Source: Clostridia bacterium
GTDB taxonomy: Bacteria > Bacillota > Clostridia > Christensenellales > CAG-138
Direction of reading: 5' to 3'
Assembly: GCA_017448545.1 (NCBI GenBank)
Contig: JAFSLH010000013.1
Location: 1-64,000, forward strand
Length of the DNA: 64,000 nt
Both the position numbers and the translations under genes were made by a program. Shown here in pieces: positions 21,101 to 36,100 of the stretch; positions within the stretch are counted from its first letter, which is position 1, and each line of letters starts with the position of its first letter. The notes under the pieces were generated by a model. It did no database searches and had not been told where the DNA came from. It saw nothing but the letters and a program-made list of their open reading frames with translations.

Positions 21101-24100
21101 CGAATAGATGTTCGCGTTGTTGGAAAGGGCGTAGAGGGTGACCGTGCCGTAACCGATGACGTTTGCGTTGTTGTAAACCGCCACGTTCACGGTTTCGGTT
21201 ACGTAGTTCCGCGCCTTCTTTGCGTCCGCACTGCCGAGCACGCCGACGCTGTTACCGCTGACCTGCGCGCTGGACTTCGGCTTCTCCTCTGCGCGGATCG
21301 TAACCGAGCCCTTGGTGCTTTCCACGTGTGCGCCGGAGCCGACGTATGCTTCCGTACGGTAGCTGCTGCTGGTCGTTACGTGGTTGGAACCGCCGGCGAC
21401 GAGAGCTACCTTGAGACCCTGCGTCATGTTCGCAGTGACGTTGCCGATGTTCGTCGCGATCGCGTTGATGTTGCCGCCCGCATATACGCGCGCTCTGTCC
21501 TTAAAGAACGTGCGAACCGTCTGCGGTGTGCCGATGCCGACGCGCGCTTCAATGCTGCCGCCGCCGAAGCTTGCGAGCGAAACGCTGGTGCTGGATGCGC
21601 ACTCCGTATAGGAGGTCGTATCGCTGTATGCGTTCACGTCCACAGAACCGGTGGTGTTCAGCGTAAAGGCGTTGCCGGTGCCGATGCCAGCCTCGGTCGT
21701 ATCGCCCGTGTCGCTCTGGGCAAAGACGCCCTGTGCGCTGGCGACGCTGATCGAAACCGGCTTCAATGCGACTGCGTTCGCAATCGTCTTGGTATTCGCC
21801 GCAACGACGACGTTGTTCACGTTGATCGTTCCGCCGTTGCCCGCGAGGTACGCGCGGTTGACCGCCTTCGAGGTTGCATAGGCCATATCCAGCGCGCCGG
21901 AGAATGCCGAAACGGAGACGCCGCTCTTTCTGCCGACCTGCGAATCCGCTTTTCCTTCTTCGAGCGTGGAACGAACCGTGATGTTGCCTCGCACGTTCAC
22001 GTTGCCGCCGATATCGGTGTACGCGTACTGCTCGGCGTTCTGTTCCGCCGTCAGGCGGTTCGTCACAAGCGACAGACCGGAGAAGGAAGCGACGGGCGTT
22101 TCCACTCTCGTCCACGCCAGCGACTTGCCGACGGTGATGACGTCGATGTTGCCGGAGATTTCCGCGCCGCCCTTGCCCTTCACATAGGAGCCTGCACGAG
22201 ACTGCGTGTAGGACTTCGCTACGTTCACGTCCGCAGCGGCAAGACTTGCCGCAACGCCCAGCGAACCGGTCGTCGCGTCCGACTTGGACTGGAACGCGGT
22301 GGCGACGTAGATGTTCTTCGCCTTCAAGGAAGCGTTCGTGTTGTTACCGCTGTCAACACCTGCTTCATAGGTGCCCTTCGCCGAAGCCTTCAGCACCGCA
22401 ACGTTGGCGTTCACCGCACCCAGGCTGACCGCCGGCGCGTTGATGCCCGCCTTCGCATACGAAGTGGCGTAGGTGTTGATGTAGAGGTTGCCGGAAAGGT
22501 CCGTGGAGAGATCGCCCACGAGCGCCTTGACCGTAGAGCTGCCGTACGCAAATGCGAGGTTCGCTCTGACGTTTGCCAGACCCGCGCTGACGAGCGATGC
22601 ACCGACCTTCGCGATTGCACCCTTGCTTTCGTCCATCGAAGGAATGGACGGATTGGCGTTCGCACTGCCGCCGCTGACGTTGTAGAGCGAGAGCACCTTC
22701 ACGTCTCTTGCGGTGATGTTGACGCCCTTGGCTTCCGCCGTCTGCTTGGCTTCCAGCGTGGACATAACGAAGCTCGCGCCGACCGTGAGAAGACCCGCGG
22801 TGACAAGACCGGGCTTGATTTCCGCATTGGAAACGGCAGTGCCGTTCGCGGTGACGTTGACGTCACGACCCGGAGCAACAATCGCGCCGGTTCCCGTGAT
22901 GCCCGCGTACGCAACGGTGCGGACCTTCGCCATAACGACGTTCAGGGAGATGGAAGCCAGCATACCGAGGCTTGCCGGTACGGCGACCGCATTGACCTTC
23001 GCCGAATAATCGGTACGAACGTTGACCGCTCCGCCGATATTCAGGCTGCCCGTGCTGGTCAGCCGGGATTCCACAGTGCCCTTCGCGTAGGCGTAGATAA
23101 CGATCGCGCCGACGCCGATTTCCGAAACGCTGATGCTGATGGTCTGCCCGTCGGCTTCCGTTCTGGCGTTGGACGTTACGTTGATCGCATTGTTGATCGT
23201 CAGGTTCGCGGCGGAAACGACCGCGCGGCAGGTGGCGTTCGCAATCGCAACGATTACGTCTACGCCGACGCCGATGGCGCCCGCTCTCGCGTTGAGCATG
23301 AAGACCTGAGCCATCTTGTTGAACGTGATCGACACAGTGCCGACCTTGTCGCCCAGATACAGATCGTACCGGAAGCCCGGATCGGTCATGTTCTGCGTGC
23401 AGCTTACGTTCAGATTGTCAATGTTAAGCTCGGCTGCGCTGTCCACCATAACCTGCATGGTCGCGGTGAGCAGAGCGATACCGACCGCTGCGCCAACGCT
23501 GACGCCGCCGAAGGAAGCAGTACCCATCGCCACGGTGGAATATGCATTGCCGTTCATGGTGATGTTGACGGTGCCTGCGTTCAGAATGCCGCCCGCAGTT
23601 CCGCCGAGCTTCGAGGTGAATTCCGCGTTGTTCAGCGCGATGCCGATATTGACTGCCACGGCTACGCCGCCGCCCGTGCCCGCGATCAGCGTGAGCAGAG
23701 CTTTGGACGAGACCGTTCCGTTACCGATCGTGAGCGTGTTGATGTCCATACGGCAGCCGTCCACGCTGACGATGTTGCGGCTGATTGCACCGACCTTTGC
23801 GATACCGACCGTTGCGCCGACTGCTACGCTGCCGCCCGCGATCGCCGTAAGGTTCAGGATGCTGTCGCCGAAGACCACGGAATCTACGAACACGCGATCG
23901 GCTCTGATGCCTTCTCCGCCGTTGTTGATGCTCATGCCGGTGATCGCCGCCGCCGTCTTGACCAGGTTGAGATTCAAGGCGACGATGCCGTTCACTGCCA
24001 CAAGACCGCCGGAAATGCCGGTGCCGAGGACAGTCGCCTGACCGTGGATGTTGTTCTTCACATCGATCGTCTTCGCAGAGACCGTGCCGGCAGTGCCGCT

Positions 24101-27100
24101 GACCGATCCGAACGGATCATAACCGATGTAAGTAGAAGCGGTGAGAGAGTTGCTGACCACCGCAACCGTTGCGCCGACCGCTACGGAACCGAACGAACGC
24201 GCAATGACGTACGCCTTTGCTTCGGTGTTGAAATCGGTCGTGACCGAGACCGCGCCGTTCTTCGCATGGATCACAGCGCCGCGACGGATGGTGGTGGAGA
24301 TGTTCGTCTTGTTGAAGGTCAGCGCCACGCCTGCCGCAACGCCTACGCCGCCCGCCGCAAGAGTGGTTGCGACGGAGATCGCCTTGGTAACGCCGTTCGT
24401 TTTCACGTTGACGCTGCCGACGTTGCTGCTGTTCGTTCCGATCACAGCGTTCGGACCGATCGCCGTGATAACCTTCCCTTCAAAGTACGCCATGCCGACG
24501 CTCGCGGCAATACCCGTGCCGCCTGCGCCGAAGCCCAGCGTAACCGTGAGTACCTGACCGAAGTCCATCACGCCTTCCACGTTGACTGCTCTCGCCTTCG
24601 TGACCGAGCCGTCCATCAGCGCATTGACCTCGCTGAACACGAGGAGTACGCCGACAGCCGCCGCGATGGCAGTGCCGCCTACGCCGCCGGAGATGGAGAT
24701 TACGCGGACCGTGCCGCCGGATGCGCCGGTGATACCCGTTTCATCCAGCTTCGCGAGAACGCTGTACCGGTTCTTCGAAGCATCCGAACCCGCTTTGAAC
24801 GGATCGCTCGCGTTGGAGCGCGTGTCGGAGCCCGTAGAGGCCTTCACGTTGACCGCGCCGCCGGCAGTCAGGACTGCGCCCGTACCGACTTCCGCGGTAA
24901 TGTTGCTCTTGAGGACCGCAAGCGCAACGCCTACGCCGATGCCCGTGCCGCTAGCACCGATCGCGCCTGCGATCAGGTCGGAAACGAGCTTGTCGTTTGC
25001 GAGAACGGAGATGCTGCCTCTTTCCGCTGTCACGACCGTACCCTGACCGATCGAAGCCTGCGCGGAGTCGCTCTTATTGGACTTGCCGTTGTTCCAGCTC
25101 AGACCGCTCACGCTCGTGTCGCTGCCGAGACCCGCCGTCGGATCACTGTCGTTATCCTTGGTGGACTCGCTCGCGTTTTCGGCGGTGCTTGTGTTCATGC
25201 TCGCCGCGCCCGCGCCGAAGTCGCTGCCGGTATCCTGCCCGTAAGCATTCCATCCGGACGCGCCGTTCGCGCTGGAGTTCGGCTGCATATTCTGCGCCTT
25301 CTGTCCGTCGGTCGCCAGTTCGTCCATGAAGCCGTTGCCGCTTACCGTGGAGGGCTTGTGCGCATCCAGGTAGTGGCTCTGCTCGAACGCGTGGTTCACC
25401 TGCGCGCCCGGAACGATGTTGCCGCTTGCGAGCGCATCCGCCGCATCCTGCGGGAGATTGCCGCCTGCCACAACGACCGCCACGGAAGGCGCGATGCCGG
25501 TGGAGCCTACGCCTGCGCTGACCACGTACGTGTCAATCGCGCGGGACGAATCTGCGTCTACGAGTACGTCGTTCTTTGCAACAATGCTGTTGTTGTCGCC
25601 GAAAGCGGCAAACACGCCGTTCATGGCGACAATCACAAGCGCTGCCACGCCGACGCCCGCGGATGCACCCGCCGCAGCGGTGACCGCCATGCCGAGGAGC
25701 GTGAACGTATCCATCGACTGCACCTTGACGCTTCCCGCAAACGCGAGCATCGAAACGTTCGCGCCGGTGTACGCCTTGGTGGAAAGCGACGTGACGATGA
25801 CGTCCGCCGTACCGCTGATGCCCGTCTTTGCGCTCGCCGCGATGCCCGCAGCGTCCGCCGTCACGAACTCATCAGACTTTGCCTGAACGGTGATATCGCC
25901 GTTCATTGCGGTGAGGACCGCGCCGGAAAGCACTTCGGCAACGGTGCTGCCCTGGAAATAAGTGACCAGCGCAACGGCCGCAACGCTCGGGCTTCCCGCA
26001 ACGGAAACGCCCGCCGCGATGTCGTACAGATCGTTATCGGACGAAGCGAAGACTTCAATGCCCTTGCTTGCAATGACCGTACCGCCGATGACGGCATGGA
26101 CGTTGTCCTTATAGACCAGTACGTTTACGTCGCCCGCGACTGCCGGGTTGGCGGAAGCGGCGAAGCCGAGCGCCAGAACATACAGATCGCTGACGTCGTC
26201 CGCCCGTACGGAGACCGTACCGGTAACGAAGATCTTCTTGGCGTTGCCGACCCTGGCTTCCACGGTCTTGGAGAAGACCACGGTCTCCACGGTTGCGCCC
26301 ACGCCGGTCTTTGCGGAAGCCGCGATTGCGCCTGCAAATCCGAATACGAATGAGTGATCCTCCGCATCGTCGCTGAAGTCGCCTTCCTCGCCGGTGCCGC
26401 TTTCGGAGCCTGCCGTGACGTCCGCATTGTCGCCGATTTCGGTACGAACGGTGCCGCTGATGATCAGCGTCATGATCGTTCCGCCGATGCCGACGTTCTT
26501 GCCTACGCCCGCCGCAACGCCTGCGCCGACAACGGTTTCATTGCCGTGTGCGCCGACGATCACGCCGCGACGTCTTCTGCTGCGGTTGGAGGAACTGTCG
26601 ATTCCCGTGCCGCCGCTCTTTACGTTTGCTTTGATGGTCGCGTTCTGCCCGACCATGCTTTCAACGATGTAGTTCAGCACGAGCGTGCCGACCGTTGCGC
26701 CGATGCCGAGCTTGCCGAGCGAGATGGTCACGCCGCCCGCAACCACGTACAGCTCGTTCTCGAGATCGCTCAGGATTCCGACCGAGTCGCCCGCCGTCGC
26801 CGTCAGGTTGTTTCCTGCGACAGTGCGGATCTTCGTCTTGGAAACGACCGCGGGAATCGTTCCGCTCACGCCGTTCCCGTCCGGCGAAGCCGCCGCCGCG
26901 AGACCGACGATCACATTGTAGTCCTTACCGGAGGAATCGAGCAGGATGTTGCCTTCTTCCGCCGTCACGGTCACGTTGTTGCCGAGCGTAACGCCCGCTT
27001 CACGCTTGAGCACGTTCACAAGGATCGTAGCTCCAACGGAGACGCTCTTGCCGCCGAAGCTGAACGATGCCGCCGCTTCGATCAGGTTTGCGTCGCCCTT

Positions 27101-30100
27101 GCTGCTGAGCGTAACGTCTTTCTTGGCATACAGCTTGACGTTGTCGCCGATCTGCGTCGAAGTGATCGTCTTGGAGACCATCACGCCGATCGTAGCGGCT
27201 ACGCCGACCTTGCTGCTCGGCGCTGCCGAAGCGGATGCCAGCACGTTAACGCCGTTCTCGTTCGCTTCGCTTTCCAGCGTCATGCTGCCGTTTTCGCTGC
27301 GAAGCGTTGCGCCGTTGTCAACGATCGTCTTCGCGGTCGCCTTGTTTACAACAACCGCCACCGTACGGCCGACCGCAACCTTCGACTTTCCGCCGGAAGC
27401 GGACATCGAAATGAGCAGATTGTCTTCCTTCGCCGTCGTCGCAACGTTCAGATCGCCGTCGGAAATCACCGAGGTGTTCCTGCCGATGTAGGACTTTGCG
27501 GCGTTGAAAGCGGAGATTACGTTGACCGCACCGCCGATGTTCGCCTTGGACCTAGAGCCGGTTGCAATGGACGCCGCCACCGTGACCAGCATGGTGTCGA
27601 AATCCGCTTCCGCGCTCTGGTGGAACGAACCGTTGGATACGGTGACGTCACTGTTGCTGCCGATCGACGCCTCAACGGTGTCGCGATTGTCGAGCCATGC
27701 AACGGTGATGCCTACGCCTGCCTTGGACGGTGCGACATTGACCGAACCCGCAAGCACGCGGATGTTCGCGTCGTCGATCGCCGCAAGGGTCATATCGCCT
27801 TCCGCGTCGTCTTCGCTCTGGAGCACAACGGTCACGTTGTCGCCCAGCGAAGCCTTCACTGTGTTCTTGAACAGAAGCAATGCGATGCTGCCCGGAACAG
27901 AAGCGGTGCTGCCGCCCTGCTTGCCGCTGCCCATGATGGAGCCGGCGATTGCTTCCATGTAGTAGTTGACCGAGGACAGAACATTCAGTGCATCGACGAG
28001 TCCGACCACATCTTCGCTCGAAGCGCCGATTTCGATCTCGTAAACGCCGTCGTCGTTCTTATCCAGGTTGACGATGCCCTTATCCGCATCTTCCTTCTGA
28101 TCGTCCGGCAGATCGGAGGTATCGGTGGTGAACGTTGTCAGACCGATCGCGCTTTCAAAGTCACTGAAGCTGATCCGTGCTTTTTCCGCGCTGACTTCCA
28201 GAGCCGTGCCGTAGATCTCGGTGTTGTTCCCGATCAGCGTTTCCACGAGCGAACGCGCATACACCAGCGCGAACGCCGCGCCGACGCCGACGCTGGAACC
28301 CTTGGACGCGCTGACGCCGCCGGCACGAACGCCGATACGGCTGCGATCCAGTGAGGTAACGTGAATCTCATTGCCGGAAACCGTTACGCCCTGCGCGCCG
28401 CGCTCGTTGATGCGAACGGCGGTGACGGCCTTATCGGTAACCACAACGATGCTTCCCGCGATGGAGACCGTACCGTCCGCGCCGCTGACGCCGCCCGCAA
28501 GCGACTGCGCAGCCAGAAGGCCGCGATACTCGCCCGTGGTGTTCTGCGCCATGTTCGCGCTCGCGTTGACGTCTCCGTCCGTTGCTTCGAAGTTGTCCGC
28601 AATGACAACCACGCTCTCGTTCTTATCGACGGAGACGGAAACCGCCGCCGCGATGGAGTTCGACTTCTTCGCAACGCTGATGGCGAAGCCGCTGCCCTTG
28701 GTCAGGAAGTTCGAGGTGTTCGAAGCTTCCGCGTTCAGCGATTCCGCCGCAACCGGCGCCAGAATGTTGACCAGCACCTTGTGCTTGGTGATGTTCAGAC
28801 CGACCGCAGCCGCAACCTGGAACTTGGATTCTACGGTGCTGTCTGCGTTTCCGGTCGCCGCATCGGCGCCCTGTGTTACGGATTCTTCCGCAGTGCCTTC
28901 GTCCGCCTTGTCTGCCGCGCCCTTGGTGGAGGTCTGCGAGACGCCCTGCGTGCGGAGTACGTTGGAGGAGAGCGGTGCGTTAGCGGACGTGTCATCGGCT
29001 TTCCCGCTGTCGGGCTTGTCGGTGTTCGTCTGCTCGCTGTCGGACTGCTCCTTCTTTTCGCCTTCGAGCTTTTCGTCCAGCTTCTGGGCGGTAGAGGTCT
29101 TCGGCTTGTTGTTGCTGTTCGAATCGAAGTACTCGCCATTGGTCAGCTTGTTCGCGGTTTCTTCGGTGGCTTTCACGCCGCCCGCAAGCTTGTTCAGGTA
29201 ACGGTCCATGTCCGCGCCCATCGCCGTCGCGATCGCTTCGCTGCGATCCTCGCTCTCGTTGGAAGCGGCGAAGGAAGCCGCGCCGCCCGCGTTCAGGGGG
29301 CTGCCCATGTTGACTTGTACGTCGGAATCAATGATGTTCACCGTGACGCACGCGCCGACCGCCGTCTTCTTGCCGGCTGCGAACGCGCTTGCCTTGGTCA
29401 GGGTCTTCACCGACTGCGCAGCCGCAAGGTTGAAGCTTACGAACTCCGTATCGGGATCCTCTTCGTCCAAAGCGACGGTGTTTTCCTCGCCCGTTACGAT
29501 GCTGCCGCCGTTGCCGACCGAAGCGACGACTTCGTCGTCGGTCACGGTGACCGCAGCGCTCGCGTCGATCGCGATCTTCTTGTCGGTCTTGGTGTTCTCG
29601 CCGCCCGTAGACGTCTCGATCGGATCGGTGCCCGCTGTGGCAGCGGTCTGGACCACATGCTCGCTCAAAGCGCGGATATCGACTGCGCCGGCTTCGACCA
29701 TGCGGTTGTCGCCGATCGAAGCTCTCACAACGAGATCGCTGAGGCTCATTGCAAAGCCTGCGCCCACGCCGATGGAGTTGCCGGACTCGGTCTTGGCTTT
29801 TTCGTCTCCTTCCTCACCGTCTTCGAACACGGGCGTCAGCGTCGCGTTCGCGGCAGGCATATAGAACAGGTATGCCACGCCGTCTTCGTCCATCATGGAC
29901 GGATCCTTGGTGGACAGCGTCTTGCTGTGCGCGCCCTCGTCGTCGGTGTAGGTCAGGGTCAGGGACTTCAGTCTGCGGCTGACGCCCGGGTTCACATACA
30001 CAACAACGCGATCCTTCTCGGCTGCGCGAAGTACCTTGCCTTCGTTAACGGCCTTGAGCTTGACGATCTTGATCTCGTCTTCGCCATTCTCGTAGGTATG

Positions 30101-33100
30101 CGACCAGGTCTGCGTGTCGTCGTCCTCGTCTGCATCGGCTTCGCCCATACCGGAAACGGAGAGCGAGTACTTGCCGATGAACTCTGCGGAAACGAGCACT
30201 ACGTCGCCGTCGATCTCCTTGGAAAAGCTGCCGACGGTCAGACGGTACTTGTCGTTCTCGCTGTCGTTCGGATCGACCTTCACGAGCTTCAGCGTGAGAC
30301 CGCCGTTCGGATACGCGATCGAACCGCAATCGTCATCGTCCTCGCCCCATGTGATCAGGATGCGTCCGTTCGCAATTTCATAACTGTCGTCCGGATTGAC
30401 CTTGATCGTGTAGGTTCCTTTTTCGGAGCCCTTTTCGAGCTTGATTTCGCCCTCGCCTTCCCACGAAGCATCCACGTTGCCGAGCGACACCGTTTCCTTC
30501 GTTACGAAGCGCACGGAGTATTCCAGTTCGCAGTCGTAAGGAACCGTGTAACCGTCGGAACCGATTTCTACGGAGTAGGTATGGGTTTCATCATTGTACT
30601 GAATTTCGGGGATCTGGAACGCTCCGTCCTCGTTCGGCTTCACCGCCAAAGTGACTTTCGTTCCGTCCGCCTTCTTGAACGTGAGGCTTACGTCGCGCAG
30701 ACGGCGGGAATCATCCGCCTTCAGCGTGATCTTGTTGCCGTCCCGTTCGGCGGTGCCGCCTTCGCCCACATTCACAACCGCATAGACAAATCCGTTGTCG
30801 TCGGCAATCTCCAGCTCGCTTGCGGGCGTGGGGTCTTCTTTGCCGTTGACGTCTTCATCGTCGCCTGCGCCGAGGTTCGCGTTCGCTTCGTCCGCGTCTT
30901 CGGCTTCGGCAGCGGAAGCGGTGGTTTCTTCGATCTGGTTCGCAATCGCAAGAATCGTCAGCGCGTCGCCCACAGCAATGTCGGCGTCCTCGCCCGGCGT
31001 CTCGAGACCGCGGATCTTGGCGATCGTTTCGCCGTCGATGATGGAGATTGCTACAGAGCCCGCAACGGATACGCCGTCCGCGCTCGCGCCCGCAATCGCG
31101 GTGGTCTTGAAGCGGTGGCCCGGTTCGTCCGCCGATTCCTCGGTGATCTTCAGACCGAGCGCCTCAGTCGCCACGCCGATCATGCCGTTGGTAAACGCTT
31201 TGCCGGCCGCCATCAGGGCGTTCTTGAGATTGTCAACAATGTGATCTCCGAGCTTCTTTCCGAAGAATTCCTTCACGCTGTCAATGTCCGCAAGACCTTC
31301 CGTCATCGCATCCGCAGTGGAACGCACGATGGTCTTGAGCTTTACGCGCAGGATCTTCTTCAGATCGTCACGGAACTTCACGTCCGTAATTTCGTCCTCG
31401 AACGCATTGACAAAGTCTTCTGCGCTCAGCGCCAGATTGTCGAACTGGTCAACCGCTTTCTCAATGGCTTCTGGCAGCTTTTCGGCGTCGGTCACAACCG
31501 CAGAAATCTTGTCCGCGATCGCATCGACGATGTCCGCCTGAAGTTCGTTGAGCAGACCGGTCGCTTCGTTGACGAAGATATCCGTAATCTGATCGGGCAG
31601 ATTCGCCAGACTCGGGAGTTCGAAAACCCAGCCGAACTTCTTCTCTACCATTTCCTTTGCCGACGAAATGAGGTTGTCCTTCATGTTGCCGAGGATTTCT
31701 TCCCATTTCTCGTCGCTCAGGTAAGTGGTAAGAGTCGTTTCAACGGTTTCTACCGTAGATTCGATGCTGCTCTGCAGATTGGTGAAATCTTCCTCGCTGA
31801 GGTTCGCTGTTTCGGCTGCCGATTCGATCGCGTCCTTCACGATGCCCGCCAGATCATCCGGCAGTGCGGTGAGCGGATTTTCAATCGCTTCGGTGAATGC
31901 AGCTTCCAGCCGATTCTGCGCGTCCTCTACGATTTCCCGAACGATTTCGGAGATTTCCTTATCCTCGAGCACATACTCCTCCAGCAGGCTTGCAAGCTTG
32001 CTCGCGGAGATGTTGTCGTTCAGATAGTTCTGAAGCGTGGACTTCGCTGTGTCCAGAGCGTTATCGTATACGGAGATGAGTTTTGCTTCAACGGCTTCCA
32101 CGATCCGGTTGCGGAACGCTTTGCCGCTGACGATGGTGCCGAAGTCGATCGAATGCGTCAGCAGCGCTTCGGCGTTGTTCACCGTGGAGACGATCTTGGA
32201 AAGGATCGCGTCAACAACACTTTCGCGAAGCATATCCAGCGTGCCGGATACTTCGCTCGTGAACATTCCGCTGATCTCGCCCGCAAGCTCGCTCGGGGTA
32301 GGAAGCTCTGTCACGCCCTTCAGCTTGCTCAGCAGCAGGTCGGTCAGAGAATCGGTGATGTTATCGAGGATCTTCCGCTGTATTTCGACCCATGTCTCCG
32401 TCTTGAGATAGGTGCGAAGCACTCGTTCGATCTCTTTCTCGGCGTCCTTGAGGTCGGAGTCAATGGCTTCCAGCACTTCGGCGATTTCCGCAATGGAAGC
32501 TGCCGCGTCGGATGCCGTATCACCGAGATTCGACTTCTTCAACGCCTTGGTGAGCGCGTCGATCAACGCGTCCTCAATCGGCTCGGCCAGTTCGCCCGGA
32601 ACGCTCATCAGAATGGCGACCAGGTTCGCTAAGTTCTTCTTCGCCTGCTCGTAAGGATTGTTCTGCAGGAGCTCTTCGAAACCGGTTCCCTCCAGAAGGG
32701 CGGTCGCGGCTTCGTTGATCGTTTCGGTCAGGACGGCGGCGATGGCTTCGGAATCGTCCAGTCCGATCGCGCTCGTGACTTTCTGCACAAGAGCAGTCAT
32801 CGCGTCTTCGATCAGCTTTTCGAACCAGCTCGCCTCGTCTTCTTCTTCCTCTCCGTCTTCGCCGTCTTCTTCCTTTCCGTCTTCTTCTTCGACTTCCAGG
32901 ATGCCGGCCTTCACGGTCAGGGTTTCGCAGACGACTTCGCTCGCAGCGACGATCGCGTCGTTGGTGTAATCCATCACGTTGATCGCAACCGCCACTCCGA
33001 CGCCCACGTTGCCTGCGCTTGCGCTGCCGTTCGCAATGACGGTTACGTCGTTGCACGCCAGCGACTCAACAAGCACCGCACCGGGTTCCGGCGCTTCTTC

Positions 33101-36100
33101 TTCGTCTTCGCCCTCGTCCTCGTCTTCGGACGCGTCTTCGCCCTCTCCGGGTTCTTCTTCGTCCTCGGACGGTTCTTCCGCTTCTCCTTCCGCTTCTTCG
33201 GATGCGACGGCTTCGATCGTTACGCCTTCGCCGATTTCGGCGAGCACGTCGTTGCTCTGCACGTTCAGGGCAACCGCTGCCGCAACTGCGATGCCGCCCT
33301 CGGAAGTGGAAGCGCTCTTGCTGTCATTGTTCTTGTCTTTTTCGAGATTCTCGCTCGTCGTGCCGCCGGTCTGAACATGTCCCGCCAGAGAACCTGCTCC
33401 GCCGAGAATGCCGTCAACCTGCTTGTCTACGCCGTCGGAATCTCCGTCACCGTCTCCGTCACCGTCTCCGTCGCCGTCTCCGTCGCCGTCCTCGTCGTCC
33501 TTTGCCGGTGCGCCCTTTGCGCCCGCGCGGGAAACGGAACGGTTACGGTTGAGGGACTTTGCGGTTACGCTCACGGAGTTTGCTTTCGCGCTGCGGTTGA
33601 GCTGCGATTTGGCGGAATCGTGCAGCACGGAGATTCCAAAGGAACCGCCGACGCCGACGCTCTCGCCCGCCGCCTCTGCATCCGCTTCCAGCACGCGATT
33701 CAGCTCGGACTTGGCGCGAACGGAAAGGTCTCCCGCAAGGTCAAGCCCCGCGAAATTCACAGCCGCGCCGATCATTGCTTTCGTTTCGGTGCCGGCAACC
33801 ATCAGTGCCAGAACCGGCATTACGGAAGTGCCGCCTTCAGCGCCGGCGACTGCCTTCGCGTTCTGCGTATCGGTGGTCTCTGCAGCCACGCTGACATTCT
33901 GCTGCGCGCTTACGCTGCCTTCCACCAGAGCGAAGTTTTCAACGCCGTTCACGGAAACCGCGATACCTGCGCCGACGCTGACGGAGTCGTTTCCTTCTTC
34001 GTCCTTGTCCTCGCCGTCTTCGCCTTCACCGTCGTCGTCCTTGCCTTCGCCGTCTTCTTCACCGTCGTCCTCGCCCTTTGCATCCGCAACGGTATTGAAC
34101 TCGGTTTCGGAAGTCGCTTCGATGCTCAAATCGCCGGACAGCGTTGCAACCGCGTCCTTGGCAAGCAGAGAATGATTCTTCACGCTTGCTACCGCCACGG
34201 TGACCGCGCCTGCGATCCCCACGCTGCTGTCCTTGCTGTAGCCCGCCTTCGACTCCGCATTCACGGTCGTCTTGGCTGCGGCGTTCATTGCAAGGTTCTC
34301 CGCCTCGATCACGCCCTTGCGGAAGTACACGGCGTTCTCAACCGAGGTGTAAGAAACGGTTACGGCAGCGCCGATGCCAACAGAGCTTTCGTCGTCCTTG
34401 TTGTCATCGTCCTTGTTGTCATCGTCCTTGTTTTCGTCTCCGCCTTCGGGCTTGCCCTCGCCGGATTCGTTGTCCTTGTTATCGCCTTCGGATTCGGAGT
34501 CCTTGTTTTCTTCCTCATCCTCGCCGTCTTCGTTCTCGGCGGACGCGTCGGCCGTGATCTCGATCTCGACCTCGCTCTTTGCGTTCAGCGCAACTTCGCC
34601 GCCGGCATTTATCGTTACATCGTCATCGATTGCAATGCGGTTCGTAACTTCGTGCACGCCCACGGCAAGTGCGCCGGCAAGCTGCACGGAAGACGAGGAT
34701 TCTTCTTCCTTGTCGTCCCCGTCGTTGTCCTTTTGTTCTTCATCCTCGTCATCGGTTCCCGCGAGCGCTTCGTCGAGAAGATCCGCAACGCCGAAGCTGT
34801 CTTCATCGTCCGGATCGCCTCCGGTGAGAATCCAGCCGATCGCGCCGATGACCGCGCCCTTCGTGCCGCCTACCTTTTCGCCGATGTAGCTCAGATCCGA
34901 GCCAACCGTTTTCAGCAGGTCGCCGACCGATGCGCCGTCTTCGTCGTCTTTGTCGTCTTCGTCGTTCGCGTTCTGTTCAGAGGCGTCTCCGTCCCCGGAT
35001 TGCTCGGTCTCGTCTTCGCCGTCATCCTCGCCGTCATCCTTCTCCTCCTCGTCGTCCTCGCCGTTCAAGGCCACCGTCACGTTGCCTTTGAGCTCGGATT
35101 CGGATTCGATCGTGATGTCGCCGCCCGCTGTCACGGAAGCGGAATCCTTCAGTGTAACATCGGAATTCTGCTGTACAACGCTGACTGCCGCGTGGACGCC
35201 CACCGCGTATCCATCTTCGTCTTTTTCGTCGTCCTTGTCGTCACCTTCACCGTCTTCGGGCTTGTTCTCGCCTTCGCCGTCTTCGGGCTTGTTTTCGCCT
35301 TCGCCGCCTTCGGGTTTGTTCTCACCCTCGCCGCCTTCGGGTTTGTTCTCACCGTCACCGCCTTCAGGCTGTCCGTCTTCGGGCTTGTTTTCGCCTTCGC
35401 CGCCTTCGGGCTTGTCTTCGCCGTCCGGCTTGTCATCAGGCTTGTCTTCGCCGTCTTCTTCCTCGTCCTCGTCGCCGTCGCTCTTGCCCGCCTTGGCGGT
35501 CGTCTCCGTAGACGCAGCGCTCTTGATTTCAACGCTGCCGTCTTCCGCTTCCACAACGCTCGCGCCCTGAACCAGAACGTGCGCGTCGTTGACGCCGACC
35601 GTCACGGATACCGATCCGGGAATTTTCCCGTCGGCGGACTCCGCGCTCATGTTGACTTTGGATTCGGCATTCAGACGAATATCGCCCGTATGCGAAACGA
35701 TGCTGCCGTCCTTCAATTCCACGCCGGCTTCGGTTACCGTTACAACGAACGCCGCCGGGATGTACAGACCCGCAACGCTTTCGTTCGATGCTTCCAGATT
35801 CGCTGCAACCTTCGCGATCAACTCGACGTCGCCTTCGGCAACGATGGATCCCAAAACGTTGATGTGCGCGTCCGCGACCACGACTCTGTAGAAGTTGACG
35901 CCTTCGTTTTCGTCCTCGTCTTCTTCCTTGTCCTCGTCGTCCTCGTCCCCGTCGTCTCCGTCTTCGTTTCCGTCTTCGCCGTCCTCGGCGTCTTCGTCCT
36001 CGCCCTCGTCGTCAGCTTCTTCGTCCCCGTCTTCTTCGTCAATGCTCGCGGCGACTTCAACGGTGATCGCAACGCTGCCAAGCGCTTCAATCTCCGTATC

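Noticed and set aside
35213..35475. Tandem repeats as a CRISPR array
   Set aside because: Units are contiguous, without spacers, in frame and encode a repeated nonapeptide; no cas genes are present.
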